A stretch of DNA of 64,000 nucleotides, taken from positions 29,419,305 to 29,483,304 of the forward strand of contig CM060961.1 in the NCBI GenBank assembly GCA_030765045.1, given 5' to 3'. The DNA comes from Tenodera sinensis (Eukaryota; Arthropoda; Insecta; Mantodea; Mantidae). Made by a program: the position numbers and the translations under genes. Positions 1-10,234 of this stretch are shown piece by piece. Within the stretch, counting starts at the first letter, position 1; every line of letters starts with the position of its first letter. Under the pieces are notes generated by a model. The model was not told the origin of the DNA and searched no databases. It worked only from the letters and a program-made list of their open reading frames with translations.

Positions 1-37
<37 letters not shown>
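1..37. repeat. (CA)n microsatellite
   Basis: Uninterrupted CA dinucleotide repeat at the left edge; it may extend beyond the window. Confidence 0.98.
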
Positions 38-40
<3 letters not shown>

Positions 41-1322
41 CAAATTAAGAACTGACTCCCCACTCTCGTTGCATCGTCTCCTTTTATAAAAATATAGCGA
101 GGACTGCGTACAAGGACCTTTCTCGAACTTCTACAAATGCGCCGACTGCCGGACACTTCTCGAATAATCTGGAAAATTCTTTATGCTGCTGCTCCTTCAT
201 TGTTCACAAACTATTACTACGTTTCCATGGCGAATTGAAGTTGATTTTCAGTTCTTTTTTGGGATTGAATGCCGCATGGAAACGCGGATTCAAACGAAGC
301 TCAACCACTGGATCCGATCCGCTTATTTAGTGGGATCGGATCGAAATCTTGTTGCATGAATATTGTTTGATCTCATTTCTGGATTGAATTCAACATGGAA
401 GCGCGGAAATGCGAATGGACTCAAATCCAGTTCAGTTCTGCATGGAAACGTAGGAAGTCGCACGAGGCAGCCCGGCTCCGAGCTTCCTTTGACGGGTGCC
501 GCCGGGTTCGGCCTGTTGGCGAAATATTAAAGAATTCCCCCACATTGTCTGGGAAGTGAATATATAGGAATACCTAAATTTCTCTTAAAGATTTCATGTT
601 TTATGTTGACTATGATTGCCCAATAGCTTTAGGTAACGTGGAAGGTTATTATACATTTTTATTGCAGAATATTAACATCCTTTTTGAAACAGTTTAAACC
701 ATCTGCTGGTCTATGCAAATTACCTGCGTGCTTAAAACTGTGGTCATACACAATCTGGCTGGCAGCTGGCTGGCAGAAAGGGAACGTTTGTAAAGATGAG
801 CCGATTTTTCTTTGAGTTCTAAACAATGGCCTACAAGAATGACGGGAACACATTACACGGGAACCAATACCACAAATAATACGTATGGCACCCTTTTTTA
901 ATATAAATACTTGCTTGCTGTATGCTGAATTGTCCCAGAGATAATTCCATATCTCAATAGGGCGAGAAAGTAGGTAAAATATACTGATCTTAAAGCATTT
1001 TCGTTTTAAGCAGATTCTTTAAATCGCATAAGTCTGATAGCAATAGCTCAAAGAAGTGAGGAAATTTTTATTATATTAAACAATCTGTGTATTAAACCAT
1101 CACCTGATATTCAATTCCCAACTTATTTGCCAGCTGCAGCTCACGAGCATCTGATAGTTTATCCCTTATATTTTTATTATTTGTTAAATGTTTGGCTTAC
1201 ATTTTTGCTTGCAGAATTTCCTCAGGACCGTAGCGGATTTCAGCTTTATCATGTTGGCATCGGGTATTAACAGCTGATGAGTGTTTGTAAATTGTAGTAT
1301 TTTAGTGAGCTAACATCAGAAG
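38..1322. other. Non-coding, no recognised gene
   Basis: No open frame with recognisable homology. Between about 265 and 455 a motif close to GCATGGAAACG recurs three times (near 271, 392 and 440), with GGATTGAAT and GGATCGGATC words between, suggesting an old repeat of unknown class. The rest is featureless AT-rich sequence. Confidence 0.5.
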
Positions 1323-1700
1323 ATGAGTGTTTTAATTCCTGATCCTGCCAAGTGTGAAGTCCGAGCAGTAATTCGATTTCTTCATGCTAAAAATATGAAA
1401 GCCGCGGAAATTCATCGTGAATTATGTTATGTGTATGGACCAAACATAATGAGCGAAAGAGTTGTAAGGTCATGGTGTAACAAGTTCCAAAACGGTAGAA
1501 CCAATGTTCACGATGAAGAACGAACTGGCCGTCCTTCTGTTGTTACGGAAGAACTTGTACAGGAAGTGGACAGAAAAATTAGGGAGAAAAAACATTTCAC
1601 AATAACCGAGCTTTCGAGTCATTTTCCTCAGATTTCACGAACCCTTCTCTACGAAATTGTTACAGAAAGATTAGATTATCATGACTGGAAAATTTGGTGA
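1323..1700 (+). pseudogene. Mariner-type transposase N-terminal fragment (HTH_48-like)
   Basis: A 125-residue open frame starting at an ATG. Residues about 10-70 match the N-terminal helix-turn-helix of mariner/SETMAR-type transposases: the order I-R-F-L, K-x-A-x-E-I-H-R, V-Y-G, R-x-W-x-x-K-F-x-N-G-R, D-E-E-R-T-G-R-P is characteristic. Residues about 75-115 resemble the second HTH. Full-length proteins are about 345 residues with a C-terminal DD34D catalytic domain; here the frame stops at 1700 and the downstream sequence shows no catalytic domain. It is therefore a truncated copy, or a stand-alone DNA-binding derivative of the kind common in insect genomes. No terminal inverted repeats (TIRs) were found around it. 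Confidence 0.85.
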
Positions 1701-2489
1701 GGCGTGCAAAATGAGCCATTAATTTTTATACGCAGAAACCTTAAGTCCATATGAACATGCGTACGATAGGCCGTAAAGTTCCAAATTTACTAAGCTGTAT
1801 TCGTTTTGTCATAGGAGTATTTGGTAATGTTATTAACATTTCTTGGAATTATAGCATTTCGTTAAAGAAACATGACAACGGCTTTGTGTTCCAGATGATG
1901 TGGATGAATACGAACTGCTTGAGAAAAAGCAAATGCTGCAACAATTATTGAATCAGTGATTTGCACACATTGCAAGCTGTAAAAGTTCTGGTTGAATAGC
2001 TTGAGAAACGAAGTGTTGTTTGTAACCTGCACGTAATTGTGTGTGCAGCAACTGGCAGGCTTCTGAAGGCAATGGAGTAAGTTTCTGATTGCAAATGATT
2101 TGGTTACTGCACTAGCTGCAAGAGAATAAAACCAATGTGTAATCTAAGGTCAGGGCAATATTTTTATGAATATTTTAGAAGTGCTTTGTATTTTATTGTC
2201 TCTACTTAATATCAAGTTTTTATTGTATTTATTTGATGAGTAAAACTATATACATGTACTATTTTAAAACTGATGTAATTTATGTTTGATAAATATACAC
2301 TAGTTATTGTTTCCTCAGTTATTTAAATATAATTTTGTTAAGAATACATACTACTCGACTTTGTGCAATTTTGCTCTTATTTGAATTACATAAATAATCC
2401 ATGTATCTGGTCTTTACTTGGATTGACTTTTGCTTTTCCACTACAGCCAGGTCAGTGTCACCGATTATGTCCCATTAGTTGTAGATCTC
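1701..2489. other. Non-coding, nothing recognised
   Basis: Short open frames only (for example 1751-1951) without recognisable content; AT-rich sequence between the mariner fragment and the next mobile element. Confidence 0.5.
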
Positions 2490-2497
2490 CATTAATG

Positions 2498-3160
2498 CAG
2501 TGGCATAGCTAAGTTTTTGGGGGCCATCCCTGCAAATAAATGTTGGGGGCCCTACTTACTAATAAAGCTTAAAAATGGAGATATTAAAATATTACAGCTC
2601 TTCTTTAGAAAGAGTCCTGTAGCACTTGCCAGCCAGCATAAAGAATAACATAAAAGTGATGAACTGTTTAATGGGAAATAACAATGTAGCAAATTGTTAA
2701 AATAACTCCCAGATTACCAACTCTAACAGTTATTTTTCCTAAATAAACAATATACACTCGCTAAACGCACAATGCATATAGCTGGAACAAAATCGTTACC
2801 TGTCAGTATTCTGGGTAACTGGTATTAACCCAAGCAAACTTCTGTTTGTGTTACCTCAGATATGGTTCAGAAGCAATAACGCTGAACAAGTGGTTAGAAC
2901 AACACATTGAGTCATATTTATATCTTATTACCAAATTCTAAAATAATCCAATTATTGGCCGATTGACAACATTTTTATACAGGTACCAGTCATACTTGCA
3001 ATATTACGAAGATAAGTGAAGCTTTTAGTTTCTAATTTGTTCTTACTTTAGATAAAATGTCCTTTTTAAGGAAACTATTATAGGCAGTCTGGAGGCCCCT
3101 AAAGATCAGCGGGGGGGGACCTGCATCGCAAGGTCTGCAGGGCCATTATTTACGCCACTG
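2498..3160. mobile_element. Non-autonomous hAT-like DNA element
   Basis: Starts CAGTGGCATAGCTAAG and ends TTTACGCCACTG, giving terminal inverted repeats that share CAGTGGC. Subterminal G-rich and C-rich runs (GGGGGCC near 2520, GGCCC near 3090 and 3142) are typical of this class. The flanking octamers are CATTAATG (2490-2497) and CATTCAGA (3161-3168), a decayed 8-bp target duplication as expected for hAT. No transposase frame lies inside. Boundaries are firm; the superfamily call rests on the TIR start and duplication length. Confidence 0.7.
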
Positions 3161-3927
3161 CATTCAGAAGTAGAGCTCTCATTTGGACAGCTTTCAATTT
3201 TTTTTCTCTTCTGCTTTGCAGTGATCCAAATTTCACTATTGTACCTCAACATTTGTATGTGGTTTAATTGTTAACCCGGAGTACCTCCAGTCCCACCTAG
3301 TCTGATAAGGAAGGTTCAAAACTACATTGCTTTTTACCTTATTATGCTTAGCATTTATGGGGGTAGAGAAAATATTGGAAACTTTGTAATACATGAATGC
3401 ATTTGTAATTGAAGTTATCTTTTAGCAATTTATTGTGGTTGATGCTTAAAATCCTAACCAGAGCTTTTGCTAGTTCATGTGGTTACCATCTTAATTGGCA
3501 TAACTAAACACAATGCATGTGATGAGTTTTGGAATACTCTAAATACAGCATTGAATGCATTGAATATGTGAGCCAAAAGAGCTCAGGTTTTGACTTTAAC
3601 CTCAGACAGGTGAAAGCAAACCAAAATATATCAACTTAAGAAGACTGACACAGTAAAAAGGATTTAAGAACAAGTTGACGCTTCAACTCAATTTTCTTGA
3701 ACATATCAAGGGATTCTTTTTCTTTTTGTTACATAATTACATTTGCAAAGAGAACATACAGTTTTAACATATTGTAAAAATCTTATATGTTGCAGTCAAA
3801 TAACTTTCTCTACTCACTCTTCTACAAACCATTCTTACAAAACCTTATTCTTTTGGCTTCTTGTTAATCCAGTTATAATTTTGTTACAGATTTACACACT
3901 TTGTTTTGGGTACAAGGATACAATATG
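3161..3927. other. Non-coding spacer
   Basis: Nothing recognised. The short frame at 3743-3949 shows no family features and runs into the end of the next transposon. Confidence 0.5.
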
Positions 3928-4189
3928 CAGGGTGGACCATTTAACTTGAGACAGTACAATATCTCCGAAACTAAGTGCTGTAGAAAGAAATGTCTTGAAT
4001 AAAAGTCGCTTGATATTGTGGGGGAAAGTAAATGCCATTAGTCATCTTTTATTTTGGGGACATTGTGATGCTCATTTTAGGGTCAATTCAATTTTTTTAA
4101 ATGGGAACCTACCTTTTTTATTTTGTTTTCTCACTTCTCATAAAAAACTAAACAACTTTTGTATAATTGCAATTGTTCTTACAGCAATG

Positions 4190-5440
4190 TTGTTGTTAGC
4201 TAATGCTGGATTTCTGACAATGAAGTCATTAATCCTCTTGCTCTCCAATATTTTTCACTGATGGATGGGGCACTAGTAGTGGCCGGGCATATTTGAAGGT
4301 GGTCTCGATCCATTTCCTCTTGCAGATCACATAGAGGACAGAGTGGTGAAGAATATATCCCAATTCTGTTTAAATGTTTTGCCAGACAATCATGTCCTGT
4401 AATCAACCTGAAGGTTGCAACTGCTGTTTTTCGAGGATACTCCGGAATCACTGTTTGAATGTTTGGTAGTTCCCATCTTTTATTGTTTGATTTTTCATAG
4501 TAATATTTTTCAATAATTTTTTTGAATTCAGAGTTGACTAATCTTTTAGCTGCATAAAATGGTAAATTAACTATTGATTTCTGCACATTGCCGGTACCCT
4601 TTTTTGCAAGAAAATCAGCTTTCTCATTACCACTCAGTCCACAGTGAGCTGGTATCCATTGGAAGACTAGGTGTTTTTGAAGTGCTGTTAGATGGGTAAG
4701 GATTTTCCAACATTCTATAATTGTTTGGTTTTTTGGTGACAACTTGGAAGTAATTGCTATAATAGCTGCCCTGGAATCTGAGAGAATAACTGCTTGCTGA
4801 AAATGTGAAATTCTGTACAAAAGATTTTGTAGGGCCATTTGAATTGCTTCAATTTCTCCATCAAAGTTAGTAGTTCCATAACTTAAAGATTTGTAATAGG
4901 AAAAGAGGTGACATGTGACTCCAGCACCTGCTCCATCTTTGTTTGATATAAATGACCCATCAGTATAAATATGGAGCCATTCGTGTTCTGGAAATCTAGT
5001 ATGGATTGTCTCTAATGCCAATAATTTTAGAACACTAGTTGGAGTATCACTTTTTTTAACTTCTTCTGTCAGGTGTAAATAATATGTGATGTCTAATGTA
5101 TGTGTTGGATTGACTTTAGATATGAAGTTTTCCTTTGAATTAGGAAGGTGTACATCCTTCTTGATGTCTTGAATTTTGGAAAGAAAGCTCTCCTGAGTCT
5201 TTAGTGTATGTGTAAAATTTCTCTTGTGCCATGTATTGAATGGGAGTCTGATCAACTTTTCATGTTGAATAAGAGCCGCTTTTTCTGTTTCATATTCAAT
5301 GGGGTATTGGTTGGTTAGTATTTCCATAGCTGCTATTGGTGTGGTTTTGATAGCACCTGTAATTAATCTCAGACTTTGGTTTTGAAAGATTTGAATTTTT
5401 TTTGTGTTTGCTGTTACAAGAACTTCGCTGCAGTAAGTAT
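4190..5440 (-). pseudogene. 5'-truncated LINE, RNase H-bearing 3' end of ORF2
   Basis: This minus-strand reading frame (open from 5516; LINE-derived from about residue 26) carries the C-terminal part of a non-LTR retrotransposon polyprotein. It contains an RNase H domain with a complete acidic set in I/R1/LOA-type order: D186 (IYTDGS), E221 (GEIEAI), D247 (ILSDS) and D301 (NEKADFLAKK), with WIPAHCG before the last. A C-terminal cysteine/histidine cluster follows (CPLCDLQ...DHLQICP). The stop is followed at once by an AACAACAA tail. The 11-bp duplication TTACAGCAATG flanks it at 4179-4189 and 5441-5451. Reverse transcriptase and endonuclease are missing. The first 25 residues of the open frame come from the host transposon. 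Confidence 0.9.
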
Positions 5441-5709
5441 TTACAGCAATGTAAATAATGATGAAAATTCTGAACGGTTGCCCCCATTCAACACAGTGCA
5501 GCATAATACGAGGCAATGAGACACTGTGTCCATTTTGTTTACTTTTCGCAGTAGGACAGTTTCCTTGTATTTATCATTAGTGTACTTGCAGCCACATTCG
5601 AGTCCAGGTGGATCCGCTGATAGTATTACAATTAGCGATCACCAAATAAGAAACATCACTTCCACTCAATTTGTTCGATGGAAGCACACTCAGTTGACTG
5701 CGGGTTAAA

Positions 5710-5922
5710 ATGGGCCAACAGAAAAGTTGGAAATGGTTCTCATTTACAGGAAGTCTAGGACAGATGTGGAACAGGCTATTCTTCTGCATGCAGAGAGGTA
5801 GAACTCTATCAAGAGCTTCATTTTATCGTGCGATAAAGCAATTCTCTGAAGAAGCAAGTGTCCAGTCAAAGAAAAGGAGGTGCAGAGGAACAGCTACGGA
5901 TGAATTTTGTCATGAGGAATAA
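5710..5922 (+). pseudogene. Short helix-turn-helix-like frame of the long-TIR transposon
   Basis: A 70-residue frame inside the 3928-6655 transposon. Residues about 32-60 (SRASFYRAIKQF, then SVQSKKRRCRG) resemble the recognition helix and the 'Y-R-x-x-x-x-F-E-x-x-x-S-V' pattern of transposase HTH domains of the IS630/mariner group. An open frame just upstream (5526-5708) ends one base before it and may belong to the same decayed gene. The SINE insertion at 5928 cuts the downstream part. No catalytic residues are seen. The assignment is tentative. Confidence 0.4.
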
Positions 5923-5927
5923 GGAAA

Positions 5928-6265
5928 AAAACCCTAGTGTTCCAGTCCATGAAGGGCCAAGGCTTGCCGCCCAGCTGCTGTGTCCCGTTCCTCTGCCCAC
6001 TACAGGCGTCATTGGTGGGGTGCAGTTCTGGAGGGTGGGACGTGGTCAGCGCCCCGAGCCCTCCCGGCCAGTTATACGGCCTTCTCGACCTGGAGCTGCT
6101 ACTTCTCCATCAAGTAGCTCCTCAATTGGTCCCCCTGGGATGCTGAGTGCATCCCGTGCCAGACCTCCCAGAGGGGATAAAAGACCCCATGCTGGTACTG
6201 GGGGTCAAACCCGGGGCCTCTGTGCCAAAGGCAAGCACGCTACCAACTGCGCCACGGAGGCAGTC
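5928..6265 (-). mobile_element. SINE-D copy 1 (tRNA-derived)
   Basis: Perfect 14-bp duplications GAGGAATAAGGAAA flank it (5914-5927 and 6266-6279). On the minus strand it begins with a tRNA-like head: A box TGGCGCAGTTGG, B box GGTTTGACCCC. A body shared with 36234-36577 and 45110-45430 follows. It lies inside the long-TIR transposon, so it is younger than that element. Confidence 0.9.
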
Positions 6266-6843
6266 GAGGAATAAGGAAACCAAATAAACATGTTGGTTCC
6301 CAATTATAAGTAACTTGACCCTCAAATGACCCTCACCTCCACGGATGGTCCAACCAATTGCACTCTTTGTACATGGCCATTTAGCAGTTTCATTTATGTT
6401 CGTGTAAGAACAGTTGCAAAGTGCTTTATACAAAAGTTGTTTAGTTTTTTATGAGGGGTGAGAAACAAAATCAAAAAGGTAGGTTCCCATTTAAAAAGTT
6501 GAATTGACCCTAAAATGACCACCACGTCCTCCAAATAAAAGACTAATGGCATTTACTTTCCCCATAATATCAAGCGACTTTTATTCGAGACATTTCTTTA
6601 TATAGCACTTAGTTTCAGAGATATTGTACTGTCCCAAGTTAAATGGTTCACCCTGTATAAAGCGACGGTCAAATTTTTAAGAAGTGTGTCACTATATGAT
6701 GGCTTTGAAATACAATGCTCTTTGTATGACCAAGAACCATTGATGTGCTGCTTACATATGACTTTTTCTACAAAACTTCACTGAACTAATCTTACTAAAA
6801 TTTAGTCTTCTATGCACTTGTTAACTGAGATAAACTTCTATTA

Positions 6844-6939
6844 CATAATTATAATGAAAATTGAATCAGATTGAAACTCTTAACATCACTTACATGCTGT
6901 TAAGTGCTTCAATCCAACTCAATTTTCATTATAATTAGG
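6844..6939. repeat. Imperfect palindrome, about 40-bp arms
   Basis: ATAATTATAATGAAAATTGA near 6844 is matched inverted by TCAATTTTCATTATAATTA near 6920, with a short loop. It could form a hairpin. No transposon ends were seen beside it. Confidence 0.75.
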
Positions 6940-7485
6940 TTCACATCACTGTTACTAGCTTATTCAAGGATACATAATTTCTATTACATATTTTGTAGTA
7001 GGTATAAGTGAATAAAGCTGGTTAAAGCAAGTCAGATTTTCAGAAAGGGATTAGCCATGTAATGGGTTTGAAATTTCATGTTCCTAACATGACTGTATGA
7101 AAAAATAAATAGCAACATACTGCTTGCAAGAAGTATAAGTATTTAAAAATTCAAATCAATGACAAAGAACATCTTGGAACTGATTAATACCATAAAATAT
7201 TTTATTTTACATAAATTGGGTGATTTAACAAGATCCTTACGAAAGTAAACCAGTAGGTAATGCAAGAGAACAACAAAGGTAATGTGATATAGTGAAATGC
7301 AGTGAAGTAATAACACTGTGTATGGACAGACAACAGTGCTCAGTTGTTACTTTGGTAAAGCATAGGCCTTGTTGACTTGGACCGCTCATAGCACCAGATT
7401 CTAGGGCCCAAGAAAGTGTGTGAGTAGTACATTTATCTCATGCTGAGTTTTCCCTGACATCTGCGAATATCTTTTGTGTGTATAT
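6940..7485. other. Non-coding spacer
   Basis: Nothing recognised between the palindrome and the next SINE. Confidence 0.45.
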
Positions 7486-7708
7486 CAATTTTGTTGTTTA
7501 ATGATGCTGTCAATTTGCCAGGATCATATCAGCATTGCCGGTGTGCTGAAATTCGTCCTGCAGGAGTTCTTTTATATGCCACTAAATCTACTGACATGGA
7601 GCTGTCATTTTTGAGCACACTTAAAAACCATCGGTCTGGGTCGGATTTGAACCTGTGACCTTGGGATCAGTAGGCCAGCGTCTAACTAACTGAACCACCA
7701 GACCAGAC
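7486..7708 (-). mobile_element. SINE-B copy 1 (tRNA-derived)
   Basis: The minus strand reads a tRNA-like head (TTCAGTTAGTTAGACGCTGG as the degenerate A-box region, then GGTTCAAATCC as B box), followed by the body and tail shared with copies at 8352-8588 and 47079-47319. No clear target duplication was found. Confidence 0.8.
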
Positions 7709-7726
7709 ATATGATTGCATAGTTTC

Positions 7727-8235
7727 CTCTAGTAAGTAGAGGAAGTATTGCATACCACCCAAAAATATGATACGCAAATTACACCAGAAAGAGGAATTTT
7801 GAGGCACCCCAAATCAAAGAAGAGGAAAAGAAAAGAACAGCACTTTCAGAAAGAGGTTTGCAAGTAAATCTATCTATGAACTGCATGACTGAAAGATGAA
7901 AAAGTTGGTATTCAAGTTCAGTATATTCCAGGGTTGTGACACAAAGGTTTTTGAGAAATCCCTATCAACCCAAACTACTCTTCACGTACATTGTTATTAT
8001 TTTTGATTTTCTCAAAATGGTTAAAGTTTTTTATTAAAATACTATATTCTTTAGACATTTGCATGACAAATAAAATGTGTATCTTGAATTTTTTATGAAT
8101 GGATTTTGAATGACTTTTTATAGCAGGTAAACCAAAAGAAATAGACAAAAGCACACTAAACAAGAATGTAGATTTTGCTAAATCACAGTTTATGTCATTT
8201 TCTGCAGTGTTAACTATCTCTGAGATATTCTTTAT
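7727..8235 (+). repeat. Repeat R, left part
   Basis: Starts near CCTCTAGTAAGTAGAGGAAG and runs through the same blocks as the full copy at 61671-62509: the CACCCAAAAATATGAT block, a block before 'CACAAAGGTTTTTGAGAAA', and 'TTTTGATTTTCTCAAAATGG'. It is a partial copy of a dispersed repeat without coding content. Confidence 0.7.
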
Positions 8236-8351
8236 TGTTGGTTGGAATGTTCCAAAACTTACTGCTGTTCAGTTTTTTTTTTTTTTTTTTTTTGCATGGT
8301 CATGTAAACTGTATGAAATTTCAAAGCCACCACATAGCAATCTATTTTACA

Positions 8352-8588
8352 AAAAAAAAATTTAAATTATTTTGTTGTTTAACGACGCTGTCAATTGCCA
8401 GGATCACATCAGCGTCGCCGGTGTGCCGGAATTTCGTCCCGCAGGAGTTCTTTTACATGCCAGTAAATCTACTGACATGGAGCTGTCGTTTTTAAGCACA
8501 CTTAAAAACCATCGGCCTGGGCCGGGTTTGAACCTGCGACCTTGAGATCAGTAGGCCAGCATCTAACCAACTGAGCCACCCAGACCGA
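8352..8588 (-). mobile_element. SINE-B copy 2, well preserved
   Basis: Flanked by perfect 14-bp duplications CAATCTATTTTACA (8338-8351 and 8589-8602). The minus strand starts GGTCTGGGTGGCTCAGTTGG (A box), then GGTTCAAACCC (B box), a body, and an AAC/AAAT-rich tail. The copy is close to intact. Confidence 0.92.
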
Positions 8589-8602
8589 CAATCTATTTTA
8601 CA

Positions 8603-9523
8603 TCTATCACTTTAACCGACAGCATTCTTTTCATAGCTACAATGAAATTAATATTATTTGAGTTAAATTAATGTTCCATATTCCATTTATTGCTGCTATT
8701 TATCTATAGTGCTGCCGAAATAAGAAAGCCACTTGAAGTACACAAACGCTCGTAGTGGCTGTAAGCAAATAACCACAGAAAATGCTCCGATTAGTTTCTT
8801 ACCGAAGCTCTCTGAGGAAGAAAACTAAATAGATCCATTTTTTAAAGTTACTGTTGGTTTACTGCTATTTTTTCTTACATAAGCGGTATTTATGTTAAGT
8901 GACTTTCTAGGCTGGATTTACTATAGAATGCATTTCATCAGGAGCTTCCTAACATGCTTATGCTGACTGTTGTTCTATGTATAAGTATGTATGCCCTACA
9001 TATTAAGAAGAATGTGTAATAAAAGTTTACCTTGATTATCAAGAACTAAAAAGAACACTAAATTTTTGTAAGAATAGTTTGTAGAAGTATGAGGAAAGCC
9101 ATCTGAATGCAACATCAGTTTTGTCTTAAACAAGCACCAAAAGGAAACTTGCTATGGAAATTTTTGTGTTTACTCTCATATTTCAATTCATTAGCTTTAA
9201 TGTACTTATACAAGTTTGACATTGTTAAAAGCTAGATATATCCAACAGATACAGAGAACATAAAAACAAAATACATTACAATATTTAAAGTCACTATACA
9301 TTTTTCTATTGAAACATATTTCAGTTTACCTTCTAATTGCTTTGTTTCATTTAATACCTTAACTTTTTTGATAGTTTATTAAAAAATAAGTCCCATTACA
9401 AAAAAGTCCCTGTTGGGAAATTTCTTGGCCACCTGTTCCCTAAAATAATAATAATTTTATCAGCATTGTAATCATCTATATTATTATTATTATTATTATT
9501 AATGGTCAGCTTGTTTACAACGT
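8603..9523. other. Non-coding spacer
   Basis: No gene. A short stretch near 9060-9115 (GTAAGAATAGTTTGTAGAAG, then a CATCTGAATGCAACA block) resembles the right end of repeat R. An ATT trinucleotide run lies at about 9479-9501. Confidence 0.5.
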
Positions 9524-9536
9524 AGAGAATTGCTTT

Positions 9537-9894
9537 GGCAGAGCCGTGGCTGAGCAGTTAGACTGTTTGCTTACCACCTACGCGGCCCTGGTTCAGTCTC
9601 AAGGACCTGCATGTGGTATTCGTGGTGGATTAAGGGGCATTTGGGCAGATTTTCTCTGGCTCTCAGATTTCCCCCACCACTCATTCCACCAATTGCTCCA
9701 TCATCTTTCCATTCATCGAATTTGCCTGCATTTCATATCATCTCTTCCTCACTATTATACCTGTTGCTTGGCTGACCACACACTTCCAGGCCTTCACTCT
9801 GTCCGGTCCATAGGTTCCTCTGCTACCTGACAGGCATCTGACCCTGGGCACTGACTTATAAGTCGTACACAAAGGGAGGGTAATCAGGTAAAGA
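9537..9894 (+). mobile_element. SINE-C copy 1 (tRNA-derived)
   Basis: Perfect 13-bp duplications AGAGAATTGCTTT flank it (9524-9536 and 9895-9907). The head carries CCGTGGCTGAGCAGTTAGAC (A box) and a B-box-like CTGGTTCAGTCTC. The body has a characteristic TTTTCTCTGG...TTTCCCCCACC block and ends near GGTAATCAGGTAAAGA. Confidence 0.9.
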
Positions 9895-10104
9895 AGAGAA
9901 TTGCTTTATGTAGATATAGTGAATGAAGTGTGAACATTTTATTTTGTTTACATAATGTACACAAGTCATCCTTTTTTAAACAACGAAAATGTTGAGTGCT
10001 ACCCTACTTCACGTTCTCATTTACGTTCTGGTTACTGTTGCTGGGTAGTTGTGAACCAGCCTTAATGGGGAAGTACCTAAAATAAAAATTTTGCACTCGC
10101 ATGA

Positions 10105-10232
10105 TTTTCTCTTCTTTTGGACTAACTATTCTTATAAACTCTTATTTCTCTATCTTCTTCATGTTAGTCGAGACAAACATTTGCAGAAATTATCTTATTG
10201 CTAATTTCCTTGAAGGTGAAAGGTAGTATTAG
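10105..10232 (-). repeat. Repeat R, right-end fragment
   Basis: The minus strand matches the right part of the full copy (AAGGAAATTAGCAATAAGAT, then ATAAGAGTTTATAAGAATAG), compared with 62397-62490. Confidence 0.65.
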
Positions 10233-10234
10233 TA

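Larger units (their letters stand above)
3928..6655. mobile_element. Long-TIR DNA transposon with nested LINE and SINE
   Basis: The left end (CAGGGTGGACCATTTAACTT, 3928 onward) recurs inverted at the right end (AAGTTAAATGGTTCACCCTG, to 6655). The inverted similarity continues about 250 bp inward on each side, through a shared GGGAACCTACC block and beyond. Two later insertions interrupt it: a LINE at 4190-5440 and a SINE at 5928-6265, both with perfect target duplications. Without them the element is about 1.1 kb. The CAGGGTG end suggests the Tc1/mariner supergroup. It is non-autonomous or decayed. Confidence 0.75.

Noticed and set aside
1323..1700. Host SETMAR gene
   Set aside because: Only the mariner-type DNA-binding part is present; no SET domain and no catalytic transposase domain lie nearby.
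5858..6274. 138-residue plus-strand open frame (proline/serine-rich)
   Set aside because: It lies across the SINE-D insertion; its composition reflects the GC-rich SINE.
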